NCBI GenBank assembly: GCA_016630955.3
Contig: CM049985.1
Location: 1,674,001-1,738,000 of the forward strand
Direction: 5' to 3'
Length of the DNA: 64,000 nt
Origin: Didymella arachidicola
Taxonomy: Eukaryota > Ascomycota > Dothideomycetes > Pleosporales > Didymellaceae
Each line of letters starts with the position of its first letter. Position 1 is the first letter of the stretch. Below the pieces are notes generated by a model. That model saw nothing but the letters and a program-made list of their open reading frames with translations, did no database searches and was not told the origin of the DNA. Below are positions 54,701 to 64,000 of the stretch, piece by piece. Both the position numbers and the translations under genes were made by a program.

Positions 54701-55677
54701 TTCGCTTCCGCGAGCACTGCGCTGCACTCTTCTAACTAACCCCCTTTGGCTCAGTCTAACGGGCGTGTGTGTAGTATTGCTCTTTTAATGGCCCTTTAGA
54801 TTGCCTGAACGACCTCTTGGACATATGCGTCAAGCGCTGTCTTGTTTGCAGGTCTGCGAAGTGGCGGTAAAGCCTGTTTAAGCGCTTTGTGGTACGTTCC
54901 TTTATCTAATCGTCTCTAGTCTTGTTTTGGTGGCTTTTCTAGCTGCTGTACCCTTATGTCTATAACAGTGCTGATAGGAAGATGGTCGGAGTCGTGGTTA
55001 AGGTCTCGGTCGATCTAGCTTCTGATTACCCGGTCCACCAGACCCACGGTCACCAGACACAGGTTAATAGTTATGCGCGAGGTTCTTCCTTCGTATGTAA
55101 TGGCTCCAGGAGGCAGGGTACTATTTAGATTAAAGTCCTTAATAATCGCTAGCAGATCTGCAGATTCGGGGTCGGTGTGTCTTACGTTTGCGCCTCCCTA
55201 CATAGAGTAGTGCAGGTTAAAGTCGCTAAGCAGGATCTGCTCTTAGGACTGATTGTTGTGCAATATTGTGCAAACTTCTGTTAGTACTGTGCTGTTGTTC
55301 TCGCTACGTCTTAACGGATTGTAGATATTGTGTATAGTAATATGTTGTCCATCTTGTTAATTATTGTTAAGTTGCATTGTAAGCAAGCAAATGTCTCTGC
55401 TGTGCTCCTTAAATTGCTACTTCTTGTAGTCTATTCTCTTGTTAATAAAGAAGCATACCTAGGCAGGCTCTGCCTCTTCTTCTACTAGACAGCAGAGATA
55501 GAACACACTTTTTGCTAGATAGTGTGTTGTTGCCGCGAAGGGGTTCTTCCACGGTTCCTAGATGGCTAGAATGTCGTACTCGTGAACTCGGGGGTCGCGC
55601 AGCATGCTTGCCATAACTATGTCTCTTGATTTGTGTACGTTGTACTGTAGTATGCTTAGTGTAGTGTGTCTGTTTAT
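51786..55677 (-). pseudogene. LINE ORF2 (endonuclease, RT, RNase H)
   Basis: Remains of the polyprotein. It would begin at 55677, where ATA stands for ATG, just overlapping the ORF1 stop. The APE endonuclease (about 55,650-54,950) starts TLSILQYNVHKSRDIVMASMLRD and has EPW and DFNLHY. RT segments include LRKPGKDNYTTPKSYRSITLINTIGKI (about 54,130) and YIDDVG (about 53,605). RNase H has TDGSG (about 52,710), AAELQG, YTDNQA and NEAVDKAAKE, all four acidic residues present. The tail has a CDCGARRQTVAHILLHC zinc motif. Dozens of stops, mostly TAG at Gln and Trp positions, and at least one indel prevent expression. Confidence 0.85.
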
Positions 55678-57353
55678 GCATTGTTATTAGAGTCGATCTC
55701 TATGTGATAGCTGCTGTGGTTCTGTGTCGCGCAGGCGCTGTTGCCAGTCGCTTCTAGAGCTCGTCTGCTGGGTATGATCTGCCGATGCGGTCTCTGGCTC
55801 GCGCTTACTTGTGTTGATAAGATCTCCTGATCCATTGTGTTGACATTAGTTCCGGCATTAGTCCTCTTCTGACCTCGTCTAGTTTGCGAACGGTTTCTGG
55901 TGAGCTGCGTCGGCTGCGAGGCCGCGGCTGGTTGGCTGGGCCTTCTCCTGCGGATTGTAGACGTCGGTATGTTAAGCTGCGCGTTTTGTCTGGCCGTTTG
56001 CGAAACGTGATGGTAGCGCGGTCGCATCTCGTACGCGGCCCTCGCCTTAGCCATCTCGTCCTTCCTGGTGGGGCACTGGCGGCTCCATGCTTCATGCTCG
56101 CCACGGCAGGCAGCACACTTCCTGGCTATGGTTTGTCCGGCCCTTGATGGGCAGTTCCGGGTGTCGTGTTCCTGCGCACAGTAGCTACATGCTGTTGCTG
56201 CCTTGCACTAGGTTCCTATGTGGCCGTATCTTTGGCACTTGAAGCACTGCTTCACTCGGCACTGCCGCTCGTATCGCTCGCACTGGAAGACCTCTCCCTG
56301 CCAGATCAGGCCCTCGTCAATAATCTTGTTGGCGTCCTCTAGCTTAGTGAACTCAATAGTGATGGTTGATGACGTCTTGGCCGATGCGTCTCTCGTCAGC
56401 CAGCTTATGTGTCTTATCTCCGCCTGAGGTATGAACGGTCGGTTGTCCTGTAGAATCTGTGCTCTGATCTTGTCGGGCTTGCTCATGTCCATCGTGCTCG
56501 TGCGTATGCCGTGAGCCAGGACGCCGAACGTCGGGATCTGCACTGTAGTCCCACTGCCGATGCGGTGGGCCCAGTCGTCCGCGAACTGTCGCAGCGCCTC
56601 GACCTCACAACTGCTTGCTGTCTTAATGCTTAGGTCTCCACTCTTTAGCTAGTTAGATAAGACAATCTTCACGCTTGCTATGTTTTTGTTGCCGCTCTGC
56701 TCGATGGCACGCTGGACATGCAGTTCGAGATTACTAGGGTTCATAGCCCGCAGGCTCTGTACGGTGAGCGGGTCTCTGATGTTCATGATGACCTCACGCT
56801 GTGTCTGCGCAGATGGTTGTTTGACGCTTTGTGCATTGTATGTAGCTGCTAGTGGGATGCCCCTGGCTGCTGCTGCAGCGTAGCTCATAGGTCCGTTCGC
56901 CTGCTCTTGTGGTCTCTTGTTCCTGATCTCTCTCGCAACCTCCAGCGTCGCTTTACCCACCTCTGTAGCATCCTTGGCCGCTGCCCTCGCCTCCTCTGCC
57001 GTGTTGCCATTCTGTTGTATGTTCGCTGCTGACTGTTGAACGAGTTCTACGGTGTTCTTGAGTTCGCTCTTGATTACGTCGAGGGCCTGCGCCGTGTATT
57101 CTGCTGTGGCCTTGGCCTCAGTTTGTGCGATGCGGAGGGCGTCGCTAAGAGCGCTCAGGTCGGGCGTGTGCTGCATCTTCAGGACGAACGTCAATGAGCC
57201 GCGAATGATGTCGCTGACGATGTCTGTCGGCATGAATTAGCTGCCGGTGCGCTTGATGAGGTGCAGTACGTCGTGCAGAAAAGTGCTGAGGCATGTAGCG
57301 TGCTCGCGAATTGGGCTTGGCCATGTCGACCGTCGAGGCCACGGTGTCGCCAT
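55674..57353 (-). pseudogene. LINE ORF1 (gag-like, zinc knuckle)
   Basis: ORF1 protein of the LINE, 560 codons from ATG 57353 to TAA 55676-55674 with no frameshift. The N-terminal half is helical and Ala/Thr-rich (coiled-coil-like, ALDVIKSELKNTVELVQQSAANIQ). The central part is RRM-like. The C-terminal part has CCHC knuckles: CFKCQRYGHIG, CSYCAQEHDTRNC and CAACRGEHEAWSRQC. Three internal stops (after TGS near 57,240, after VLSN near 56,650 and in the first knuckle near 56,215) each replace what looks like a glutamine codon (CAA/CAG to TAA/TAG). ORF1 proteins bind the element's RNA. Confidence 0.85.
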
Positions 57354-57580
57354 GACGCCTCAGAAGCAGTGGGCGCTGCTCCTGAGTGCTGGCTAATCGA
57401 ACGGCGTCTCTAGCAGACGTCTGCGTGCGATAAATTGCGTTGATTCCAAAAAGTGAAATTCTCGCTGTTGTCATGTTTTTTTAGTCGAAACACTCTGTAA
57501 GTGTTGCAATAGTTAGCTTACCATCTCTTAAGAAGGTGTGCCGGCGGTTATCTTTATAATTTATTTCTACCTTAGATTTA

Positions 57581-57834
57581 ACGTACTACACGGGCGAGTC
57601 GCCTACCTTTGACAAGACCACACCAAAACACCAACCTCTACTAATGCCTCTACAACAACAATAGACAGACGTGTGTAAAGAGACTTAGATATAGCTTGTG
57701 CTATAAGCTCTTTAGTAAGACCCTAATCTCTCTATAAGACGCGCTGCAGCTATCTACAACGCGCCTTAAACTATACTACGTAACCGACTTACCGGACAAC
57801 CTTCACGCGTTAATACTATAGCTAATTTACAGAA
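57581..57834 (+). mobile_element. pogo/Fot1-type transposon, truncated copy D
   Basis: A 5' fragment about 255 bp long. It starts after a TA at 57579-57580 with a terminal repeat like copies A-C (ACGTAC..CACGGGCGAG, then TTTGACAAGAC), followed by an ATGCCTCTACAACAACAA start and a decayed N-terminal transposase region. Similarity to copy A ends near 57834. It lies about 100 bp from the LINE 5' end. Confidence 0.75.
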
Positions 57835-58320
57835 GGCTAGCGTGATTTCTCCCCCTATTTTTAAGATTTGTCCCCTCTTTAAGATTTGTCCCCCGCGCTA
57901 GTGTTAGTGGATATTAACTGCCTAACTAAGCTTAGCGTGTAATCTATTAACGCGATAACAGCGCAACATCTACGCGTTTCCGCGCTATAAAGCCTTCTCT
58001 ATACTCCTCTCTATATTATAGTTAGCTATCTCTAGTTCTATATATATAATTATAGTAGCTATTCTAGCACCCTTAGACCTTCTCTATAACTCTTATAAGG
58101 AAGTATATAATACTCTTAAGATATATAGTAGGTAATACGGCTATAGCTTTATTCTTAAGTAAAGTAAGCCTTATAACTTAGATAATAAAATATAATACCA
58201 CTAGTTAAGTGTAAAAAAGTTAAGTACAAGTACGCGTATTGTAGAATGTCCCTTTAAACTAGTTATCTTTAGAATAAAGCATAGCAAGTAATAGAAGCTA
58301 GAGGTTCTAGATAAGTATTA
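57835..58320. other. AT-rich decayed sequence
   Basis: About 490 bases rich in TA dinucleotides, with no readable protein on either strand. It includes two near copies of TTTAAGATTTGTCCCC at about 57,862-57,895. Probably old, mutated repeat DNA. Confidence 0.4.
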
Positions 58321-58897
58321 ACGTACCTTACGGGCGAAGGAATCACCGGGCGAGAGAGTTACTTTTGCCAAGACCCTACTAAAGCACTAACCCTACACTA
58401 ATACCTCTACAACAACAACAGTTATATGCGTTAAATGAAGCCTAGGTTTAGCTTGCGCTTCAAGCTCTAAAACAAGACGCAAAACTCTTACAGCGACGCG
58501 CTGCAGCTATCTACGGAGTCTCTCAAAGTACTATAAGCAAACGACGCGCTGGACAGCCTTCACGCGTCGATACTATAGCCAACTTACGGAATCTAACCAA
58601 TACTAAGGAGCAGGTGATTGTTACGCACATACTTGACCTAGTTGAGCGAGGATTTCCCCCTCGGCTGCAAGATGTAGCTGATATGGCCAATATTCTGCGC
58701 GCTAAGCGCGGATTAGGCCCTGTTGGCTCAAACTGGGCCAGCACGTTCGTTTCGCGCCAGAAAGAGCTTGAAGTGAAGTTCAATCGCAAGTACGACTACA
58801 AGCGAGCTCTCTGCGAGGATCTAGAGGTTATACAGGGCTAGTTCACCCTTGTATCTAAAGTTAAAGCTAAGTATAGCATCCTAGACAACAACACGTA

Positions 58898-58952
58898 ACG
58901 TACCTCACGGGCGAGCCGCTCACCCGGGCGAGCCGCTCACTTTTGCCAAGAC
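58898..58952 (+). repeat. left terminal inverted repeat of copy B
   Basis: 55 bp, matching the reverse complement of 60704-60758 except for one C/T difference at the twelfth to thirteenth base region (CCTCACGG versus CCTTACGG). Confidence 0.95.
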
Positions 58953-58977
58953 GACACCAAACTTCAGTCAACTCGTG

Positions 58978-60630
58978 ATGCCTCAACGCAAGAACGCAAA
59001 AAAGTCCTCAAACGAAGCAGACATCCAGCTTGCAGTCTAGGCTATCAAAAGCGACGTGACTCTATCCCAAAGACGCGCTGCGAAGATCTACAGAGTGCCT
59101 CAAAAGACACTCAGTGACCGACTTGCTGGTGCCTCCCCACGACGCGATTGTACGTCCAATTCAATGAAGCTAACAAACACTGAAGAGCTGGTAATCGTCC
59201 AGCATATAATGAAGCTAGACGAGCGAGGATACCCGCCCCGGCTCACTGATGTGGAGGATATGGCCAACTCTCTACTTGCAGAGCGCAACCAGCCACATGT
59301 TGGCAAGAACTGGGCTGGCACGTTCGTTGAGCGTCACCCTTAGCTCACAGTTAAGTTCAATCGAAAGTATAACTACAAGAGAGCCCTCTGCGAGGATCCT
59401 AAGGTGATCCAGGGCTGGTTCGACCTTGTAGCCAATACCAAAGCCAAGTATGGTATCCTGGATAAAGACACCTACAACTTTAACAAGTCTAGCTTCATGA
59501 TGGGCGTTATATCAACAGGAGCTGTTGTCACAGGCTCTGAGCGTCGTGGACGACCAAAGACAGTACAACAGGGCGACCGAGAGTGGACCAGTATCATTAA
59601 AGGTATCAATGCGATAGGGTGGGCTATCCCACCCTTCATCATCTTCTAAGGCAAGCACCACCTCTCTGCCTGGTACAAGGAGCCAAGCATACCTAGTGAC
59701 TGGATTATTACTGTCTCTAAGAACGGCTGGACAAACAATAAGCTTGGTTTGAAGTGGCTAAAGCACTTTGACGAGCACACAAAGGAGCGCACTGTTGGCA
59801 GCTATCGGCTGCTTATTCTGGACGGCCATAAGAGTCACAACTCAGTTAATTTCCATCAATACTGCGAGGAACACAAGATTATCACTTTGTGTATGCCCCT
59901 GCACTCGTTGCACCTCTTGCAGCCGCTTGACGTGGGTTGTTTTGCCCCTCTAAAGAAGGCCTATGGTCGCCAAGCCGAGCTGCTAATGCGCACCAAGATT
60001 ACTCGCATCTCAAAACTTGAGTTCTTACCGTGCTTTAAAGCGGCTTTTGACGCGTTAATTATAGAAAGCAATATCTAGGGAGGTTTTAGAGGCGCTGGCT
60101 TGGTTCCCTTTAACCTAGAGGCTGTAATATCGAAGCTTGAAGTGCGCCTGTGTACTCCACCACTACCTACTGTAGACGAGAGTACGTGGCACTCTCAAAC
60201 CCCAAGCAACACCCTAGAATTCGGGTCGCAATTAAAGCTGATTCGAGAGCGGATCCAGAGACATGGCGATAGCTCGCCGACATCAATAGTTGATGCCCTT
60301 AATCAGCTCACTAAAGGCGCGGAGATAATGGCGCATTCACTAGCGTTAGTGCGCAACCAGGTCGCTGAGCTTTAAGCCGCTAATGAGGCCGCCACGCGCC
60401 GTAAATCACACAAGAAGAAGCGAATCTAGCAAGAGGGGACTCTTACAGTTAGCGAGGGAGTGCGCTTAACTACTCTAAAGGAGTTTAACGCCCGTGCTGA
60501 TGGGAAGAGAGCAAGCAAGAAGGCTTGCGTTGGAACAGGTACTCAGTCTTCAAGACGCTGCAGCATGTGTGACGAGGCAGGGCACAATGCACGAACGTGC
60601 AAGAATAATGCGCAAGGTACTGCAGAGTAA
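58978..60630 (+). pseudogene. transposase of copy B (CENPB HTH, DDE_1)
   Basis: 551 codons in one frame from ATG to TAA without frameshift. It has an N-terminal psq-type HTH (DVTLSQRRAAKIYRVPQKTLSDRL), CENPB HTH (ERGYPPRLTDVEDMANSLLAERN...GKNWAGTFVERHP), DDE domain (YNFNKSSFMMG; LLILDGHKSHNSVNFHQYC; LHLLQPLDVGCFAPLKKAYG) and a C-terminal zinc knuckle (CSMCDEAGHNARTC). Six internal stops (four TAG, two TAA) interrupt it. The first catalytic Asp is Asn (FNKSSF instead of FDETGF). It cannot make an active transposase, even if stops were read through. Confidence 0.9.
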
Positions 60631-60703
60631 ATCCATGTACTACAGATTATAGTACAACTTAGTTGTGCTCTGCAGCGTTGCAAAGTAACTGTAGTGTTCG
60701 TAA

Positions 60704-60758
60704 GTCTTGGCAAAAGTGAGCGGCTCGCCCGGGTGAGCGGCTCGCCCGTAAGGTACGT
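60704..60758 (-). repeat. right terminal inverted repeat of copy B
   Basis: 55 bp inverted copy of the left repeat, followed by the TA target duplication at 60759-60760. Confidence 0.95.
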
Positions 60759-62044
60759 TACGACTTTAATAAAACAGGCTTTATAATAGGCTAGATTAGC
60801 ACTAAAGCAGTTATTACAGCTTCGGGTATGCAAGGACAACTAAAGCAGATCTAGCTAGGTAACTAGGAGTAGGCAACGGTTATCTAGGGTATTATTGCTA
60901 AAGGATAGGCTATTCCGCCCTTTATTATCTTTAAGGCGCGCAACTACCTCTCTAATTAGTATAAGGACGAAGATCTACCCTAGGACTAGGTTATTAGCAT
61001 CTCTAAGAACAGTTAGACTACCAATAAGCTTACTTTTAACTAGCTAAAGCACTTTAATATATATTTAAAGAGACGTACTATTAGTAGCAACTATATACTT
61101 ATTATTAATAGTTATAAGAGCTATAACTCCCTCTAATTCTAGTAATACTGTAAGAATAGCAAGATTGTACCTATATATATGCCTCCGCACTTATTGCATC
61201 TCCTGCAGCTACTTAATATAGGCTGTTTTACTCCTCTAAAGAAGGCGTACTTACGCTAAGCTAAAAACGCTATACGTAACTAGATTAACTATATTATAAA
61301 GCAGGAGTTCCTACTGTGCTTTAAAGCGGCCTACAACACTATAATTACTACTAGCAACATCTAAGAAGGGTTCCGAGGTGCTAGACTAGCCCCTTTTAAC
61401 CTAGAACAGGTTATATTAACCCTTAATATAAAGCTCCGCACTCTATTACTTCTACTCCCTATAAACAACAAGCCCTAGCAGTTGCAAACCCTAAGCAATA
61501 CTCTAGAATTTAAGTTGTAATTAACTCTAATTCAAAACAAGTATAAGAGAGAGTAAGGCAGCTCACCTACGTCTGTTCTAAGCGCAATTAAGCACTACGC
61601 AAAGGGGGGAGCTATCCTGTCGCATAAGCTTGCGCTAGCACAAAAACGGATCTGTAAGCTTAAAGTAGCTGCTAAGGCTACTACACAACGCAAATTGCAT
61701 AAAAGAAAACAAGTTTAAGCAGGAAGATTTCTTGCATTTAAAGAAGGCTAGCAATTAATAGCTCTAAAGGAGTTTAGGGCGCGTAGTAATAGAAAGAAGG
61801 GGAAACAGCAGGTGCGGGCTAAAGGAGGTAAACTATCCCAACAACGCTGTAGACGGTGCGGAGAGGGTAGGCATAATGCACAAACGTGTACAAATAAAGT
61901 AGAAGAGGTCTCTAAGTAATATTATAGCTTATTTCACCCTATATAGCGCTAATTTATAGTGTTTTAGGCTATAATAGGTTAAGTTTTAGTAGGGTCTTAG
62001 CAAAAGTAATTCTCTTACTTAGTAATTCCTTCGCCTATAAGGTA

Positions 62045-63892
62045 ACGTACATCACGGGCGAATGCATCACTTTTGCCAAGACCCCACCAAAAACACCTAC
62101 ATTATGGCCCAGAACACCACAAATTAGCCCTGCAAAAGGCAAAGCAAGCTGTAATATTACTTAGGGACCTCTTCTGCTCTATTATTGCACGTTCGTGCGT
62201 TGTGCCCACCCTCTCCGCACCGTCCACAGCGTCGTTGGGATGGTTCACCTCCTTCAGCACGCACCTGTGTCTTCCTCTTCTTTCCATCACTACGTGCGCC
62301 AAACTCTGATAGAGCAGTCTGCCGCTGGCCCTCTTCAACCGTGAGGCTTCCCTCTGTCTAGATATGCCTTCTTTTGCGCGATTTACGTTCTGTAGCAGCT
62401 GCTAGAGCTGCGTGAAGCGCAGCGTTCTCCCGTTGTGCCAAAGCCAGCTTGTGCGCAACAATTGCTGCCCCCTTTGAGACCTTCTCAAACGCTTCAACCA
62501 TAGAGGTTGGTAAGCTGTCTATATGCCTCTGAATCCTCTTCTTCACAAGCGTTGATTGCGACCTGAATTCTAGGGTATTGCTTGGGGTTTGCGACTGCCA
62601 GAGCGGGCTGTTTTAGGGGAGTGGTGGCGATGGGGTGCGCAGCCTCACATTTAGGGTTGATATAACGCGATCTGGGTTAAATGGAGCCAATCCGGCCCCT
62701 CAGAACCCTCCCTAGATGTTGCTGGAGGTTATAGCTTTGTTATAAGCTGCTATAAAGCATAGGAGGAACTCCTGCTTTGTGATGTGGTTAATCCGGTTGT
62801 GTATAAGCTGATTGACCTCATCCCCGTACGCCTTCTTTAGAGGGCCAAAACAAGCCACATCAAGTGGCTGAAGGAGGTGCGATGAGTGCGGAGGCATGCA
62901 TAGGATTATAATCTTCTGATCCTTGCAGTATTGCGCGAATTCTGCAGTGTTATGGCTCCCATGACCATCAATAATCAGCAACCGGTGGCTGCCAACAGTA
63001 CGCGCCTTTGTATGCCTGTCAAAGTGCTTTAACCAGTCAAAACCAAGCTCGTTAGTAGTCTAGCCGTTCTCAGAGACAGCAACAGTCCAATCCTGGGGCA
63101 GGTCATCATCTTTGTACCAGTTGGACTGGTGGCGGCGGGCTTTGAAGATGATGTAGGGCGGGATTGCCCACCCTGTGGCATTGATGCCCTGGATGACCGT
63201 TACCCACTCGCGATTGCCTAGCTAGACTGCCTTTGCCCGTTCACGGTTCTCTGAAGCTGTAACGACTGCTCCAGAGCTTATCTGGCCCATCATGAAGCCT
63301 GTCTCGTCGAAGTTGTACGTGTCGTTGTCCTGGATGCCATACTTGGCTTTAGTGTTAGCTACAAGGTTGAACTAGCCCTGTATAACCTCAGGATCCTCAC
63401 AGAGGGCTCTCTTGTAGTCGTACTTGCGATTAAAGACCACTTTGAGCTCCTCCTGACGCGAAACGAACGTGCTGGCCCAGTTTGAGCCAACAGGGGCCAA
63501 ACCGCGCTCTTTCCGCAGAGAATTGGCGATATCAGTCACATCTGCAAGCCGAGGAGGCCGTCCTTGCTTAGACAGCTCAAGTATATGCGTAACAATCACC
63601 TCCTCTTCAGTATTGGTCAGATTTCGTGAGTTGGCCATAGTATCAACGCGTGAAGGTCGTCCGGCGCGTCTTGCGCGTAGTGTTGTTTCAGGGGCGCTGA
63701 AGATAGCGGCAGCGCGTCGAACAGAGAGTTTCGCGTCTTGTTTAAGAGCTTGGATTGCAAGCTGTACCTGAGCTTCTTTTAACGCGTCTGTCTGTTGTTT
63801 TTGTGGAGGCATCAGTAGAGGTTGGTGTTTTGGTAGGGTCTTGGCAAAAGTGCGCCGCTCGCCCATGTGCGCCGCTCGCCCGTGATGTACGT
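62045..63892 (-). mobile_element. pogo/Fot1-type transposon copy C, inverted
   Basis: 1,848 bp on the minus strand, flanked by TA at 62043-62044 and 63893-63894. Terminal repeats match those of B, but the end at 62045 carries only one of the two 15-bp subrepeats, so the repeats are asymmetric. It abuts the right end of copy A and seems to have landed in the TA near A's terminus. Confidence 0.9.
62157..63812 (-). pseudogene. transposase of copy C
   Basis: 552 codons in a single frame from ATG 63812 to TAA 62157, with no frameshift. Domains as in copy B: psq HTH, CENPB HTH (KQGRPPRLADVTDIANSL; PVGSNWASTFVSRQEEL), DDE domain with all three acidic sites (FDETGFMMG; LLIIDGHGSHNTAEF; LLQPLDVACFGPLKKAYG) and zinc knuckle (CGRCGEGGHNARTC). 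Seven internal stops break it: five TAG, one TGA and one TAA. Several replace tryptophan (QG-stop-FNLV, NG-stop-TTNEL). This is the copy closest to the ancestral protein in its catalytic core. Confidence 0.9.
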
Positions 63893-63894
63893 TA

Positions 63895-64000
63895 TATAGA
63901 TAACATGCTTATTATTACATAACTAGAATATATTTACCTTATTTAAGACTCTAAGCTAAGATTAAACAGCAGGTATAGGATTAAGGATTTAAGCAAAGCA
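63895..64000. other. AT-rich flank at window edge
   Basis: The last 106 bases are TA-rich and non-coding, probably more decayed repeat DNA that continues beyond the window. Confidence 0.4.

Larger units (their letters stand above)
51786..57480 (-). mobile_element. Tad-clade LINE retrotransposon, near full length, decayed
   Basis: A minus-strand non-LTR retrotransposon of about 5.7 kb. The 5' end lies near 57,480 and the 3' end at or below 51,786. ORF1 (57353-55674) has zinc knuckles. ORF2 (55677-51786) has an APE endonuclease, reverse transcriptase with a YIDD motif near 53,600, RNase H and a C-terminal zinc motif. The order and domain content fit the Tad clade of fungal LINEs. The outermost parts (ORF1, RNase H) keep long open stretches, while the RT region (about 52,700-54,900) is rich in TA dinucleotides and stop codons. 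Many stops replace Gln or Trp codons, as RIP would produce. Confidence 0.88.
58898..60758 (+). mobile_element. pogo/Fot1-type transposon copy B, nested in A
   Basis: 1,861 bp with 55-bp terminal inverted repeats (58898-58952 and 60704-60758) that differ at one position. It is flanked by TA on both sides (58896-58897 and 60759-60760), the target duplication of this family. Each terminal repeat contains two head-to-tail copies of a 15-bp GGGCGAGCCGCTCAC unit. Removing B rejoins copy A's reading frame within a TAC codon of its transposase. It is better preserved than A. Confidence 0.95.
58321..62044 (+). mobile_element. pogo/Fot1-type transposon copy A, decayed, interrupted
   Basis: Starts after a TA (58319-58320) with the family terminal repeat and ends near 62044 with its decayed inverted copy (CTTCGCCTATAAGG). 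It is split by copy B. The two halves, 577 and 1,284 bp, add up to 1,861 bp, the same length as copy B. Readable parts are a CENPB-type HTH (IVTHILDLVERGFPPRLQDVADMAN; LGPVGSNWASTFVSRQKEL) and, after the insertion, DDE segments. The start codon is ATA, many stops are present and the first catalytic Asp of the FDETGF motif is Asn. The right half is very TA-rich, as after RIP. Confidence 0.85.

Noticed and set aside
53000..55000. possible small genes in the TA-rich stretch
   Set aside because: All readable pieces are the LINE reverse transcriptase and endonuclease on the minus strand, broken by stops.

Overview
This window is nuclear DNA of a filamentous ascomycete (Pezizomycotina). The evidence is short introns (43-82 bp) with GT..AG ends and CTRAY-like branch sites, fungal-only families (Zn2Cys6 regulators, RTA1, WSC, Crt10, Yhm2), and mobile elements decayed by C-to-T and G-to-A changes that look like repeat-induced point mutation (RIP). 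The class cannot be fixed from the sequence alone; Dothideomycetes is a guess.

Layout. 1-51.2 kb is gene-dense and mostly housekeeping. In order: a Ran1/Ksp1-like protein kinase (2.0-3.9 kb); an FAD amine-oxidase-type oxidoreductase (4.9-6.3); an F-box fragment (6.5-6.9); TRAPPII subunit Trs130 (7.1-11.8, minus); an RTA1 transporter (12.6-13.7); Spt4 with a long N-terminal extension (14.3-15.3, minus), divergent from a PP5/Ppt1 phosphatase (15.5-17.1); an unrecognised coiled-coil-like protein (17.5-18.9); a broken two-WSC-domain secreted protein (19.9-21.1); a Zn2Cys6 regulator (21.6-24.1, minus); a divergent pair of unrecognised genes (24.8-26.9); a broken secreted M28 leucine aminopeptidase (27.6-28.9); a TTC36-like TPR protein (29.1-29.8, minus); 4-hydroxyphenylpyruvate dioxygenase (30.5-31.7); a CLPTM1 membrane protein (31.9-34.0, minus), divergent across a minisatellite-rich promoter from a LOG-family phosphoribohydrolase (34.6-35.4); an Nrd1/Seb1-type CID+RRM factor with a polyglutamine tract (35.7-37.9, minus); mitochondrial citrate synthase (39.2-40.8) followed in the same direction by a Yhm2 citrate/oxoglutarate carrier (41.7-42.9); a Crt10-like protein (43.3-45.6); a haloacetate-dehalogenase-like hydrolase (45.7-46.7, minus); a frameshifted tricarboxylate carrier pseudogene (46.9-47.8, minus); and a second Zn2Cys6 regulator with a GC-AG intron (48.9-51.2).

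51.8-64 kb is a transposon graveyard. A near full-length Tad-clade LINE lies on the minus strand with two ORFs, APE, RT and RNase H. It is followed by four copies of one pogo/Fot1-type DNA transposon: a truncated copy D, a decayed copy A, a better preserved copy B nested inside A at a TA site within A's own transposase gene, and an inverted copy C abutting A's right end. None encodes an intact transposase.

Links between genes. Citrate synthase and Yhm2 are adjacent and could act on the same mitochondrial citrate pool, while a second mitochondrial tricarboxylate carrier 4 kb away is dead and sits next to a fluoroacetate-dehalogenase-like gene. Two secreted-protein genes (WSC and M28 peptidase) are being lost by point mutation. 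I did not find a clearly undescribed multi-gene system. The most unusual items are the Spt4 extension with KEN and RxxL motifs, the nested transposons with shared stop codons, the 14-bp repeat array ending at the LOG start codon, and the GC-AG intron.
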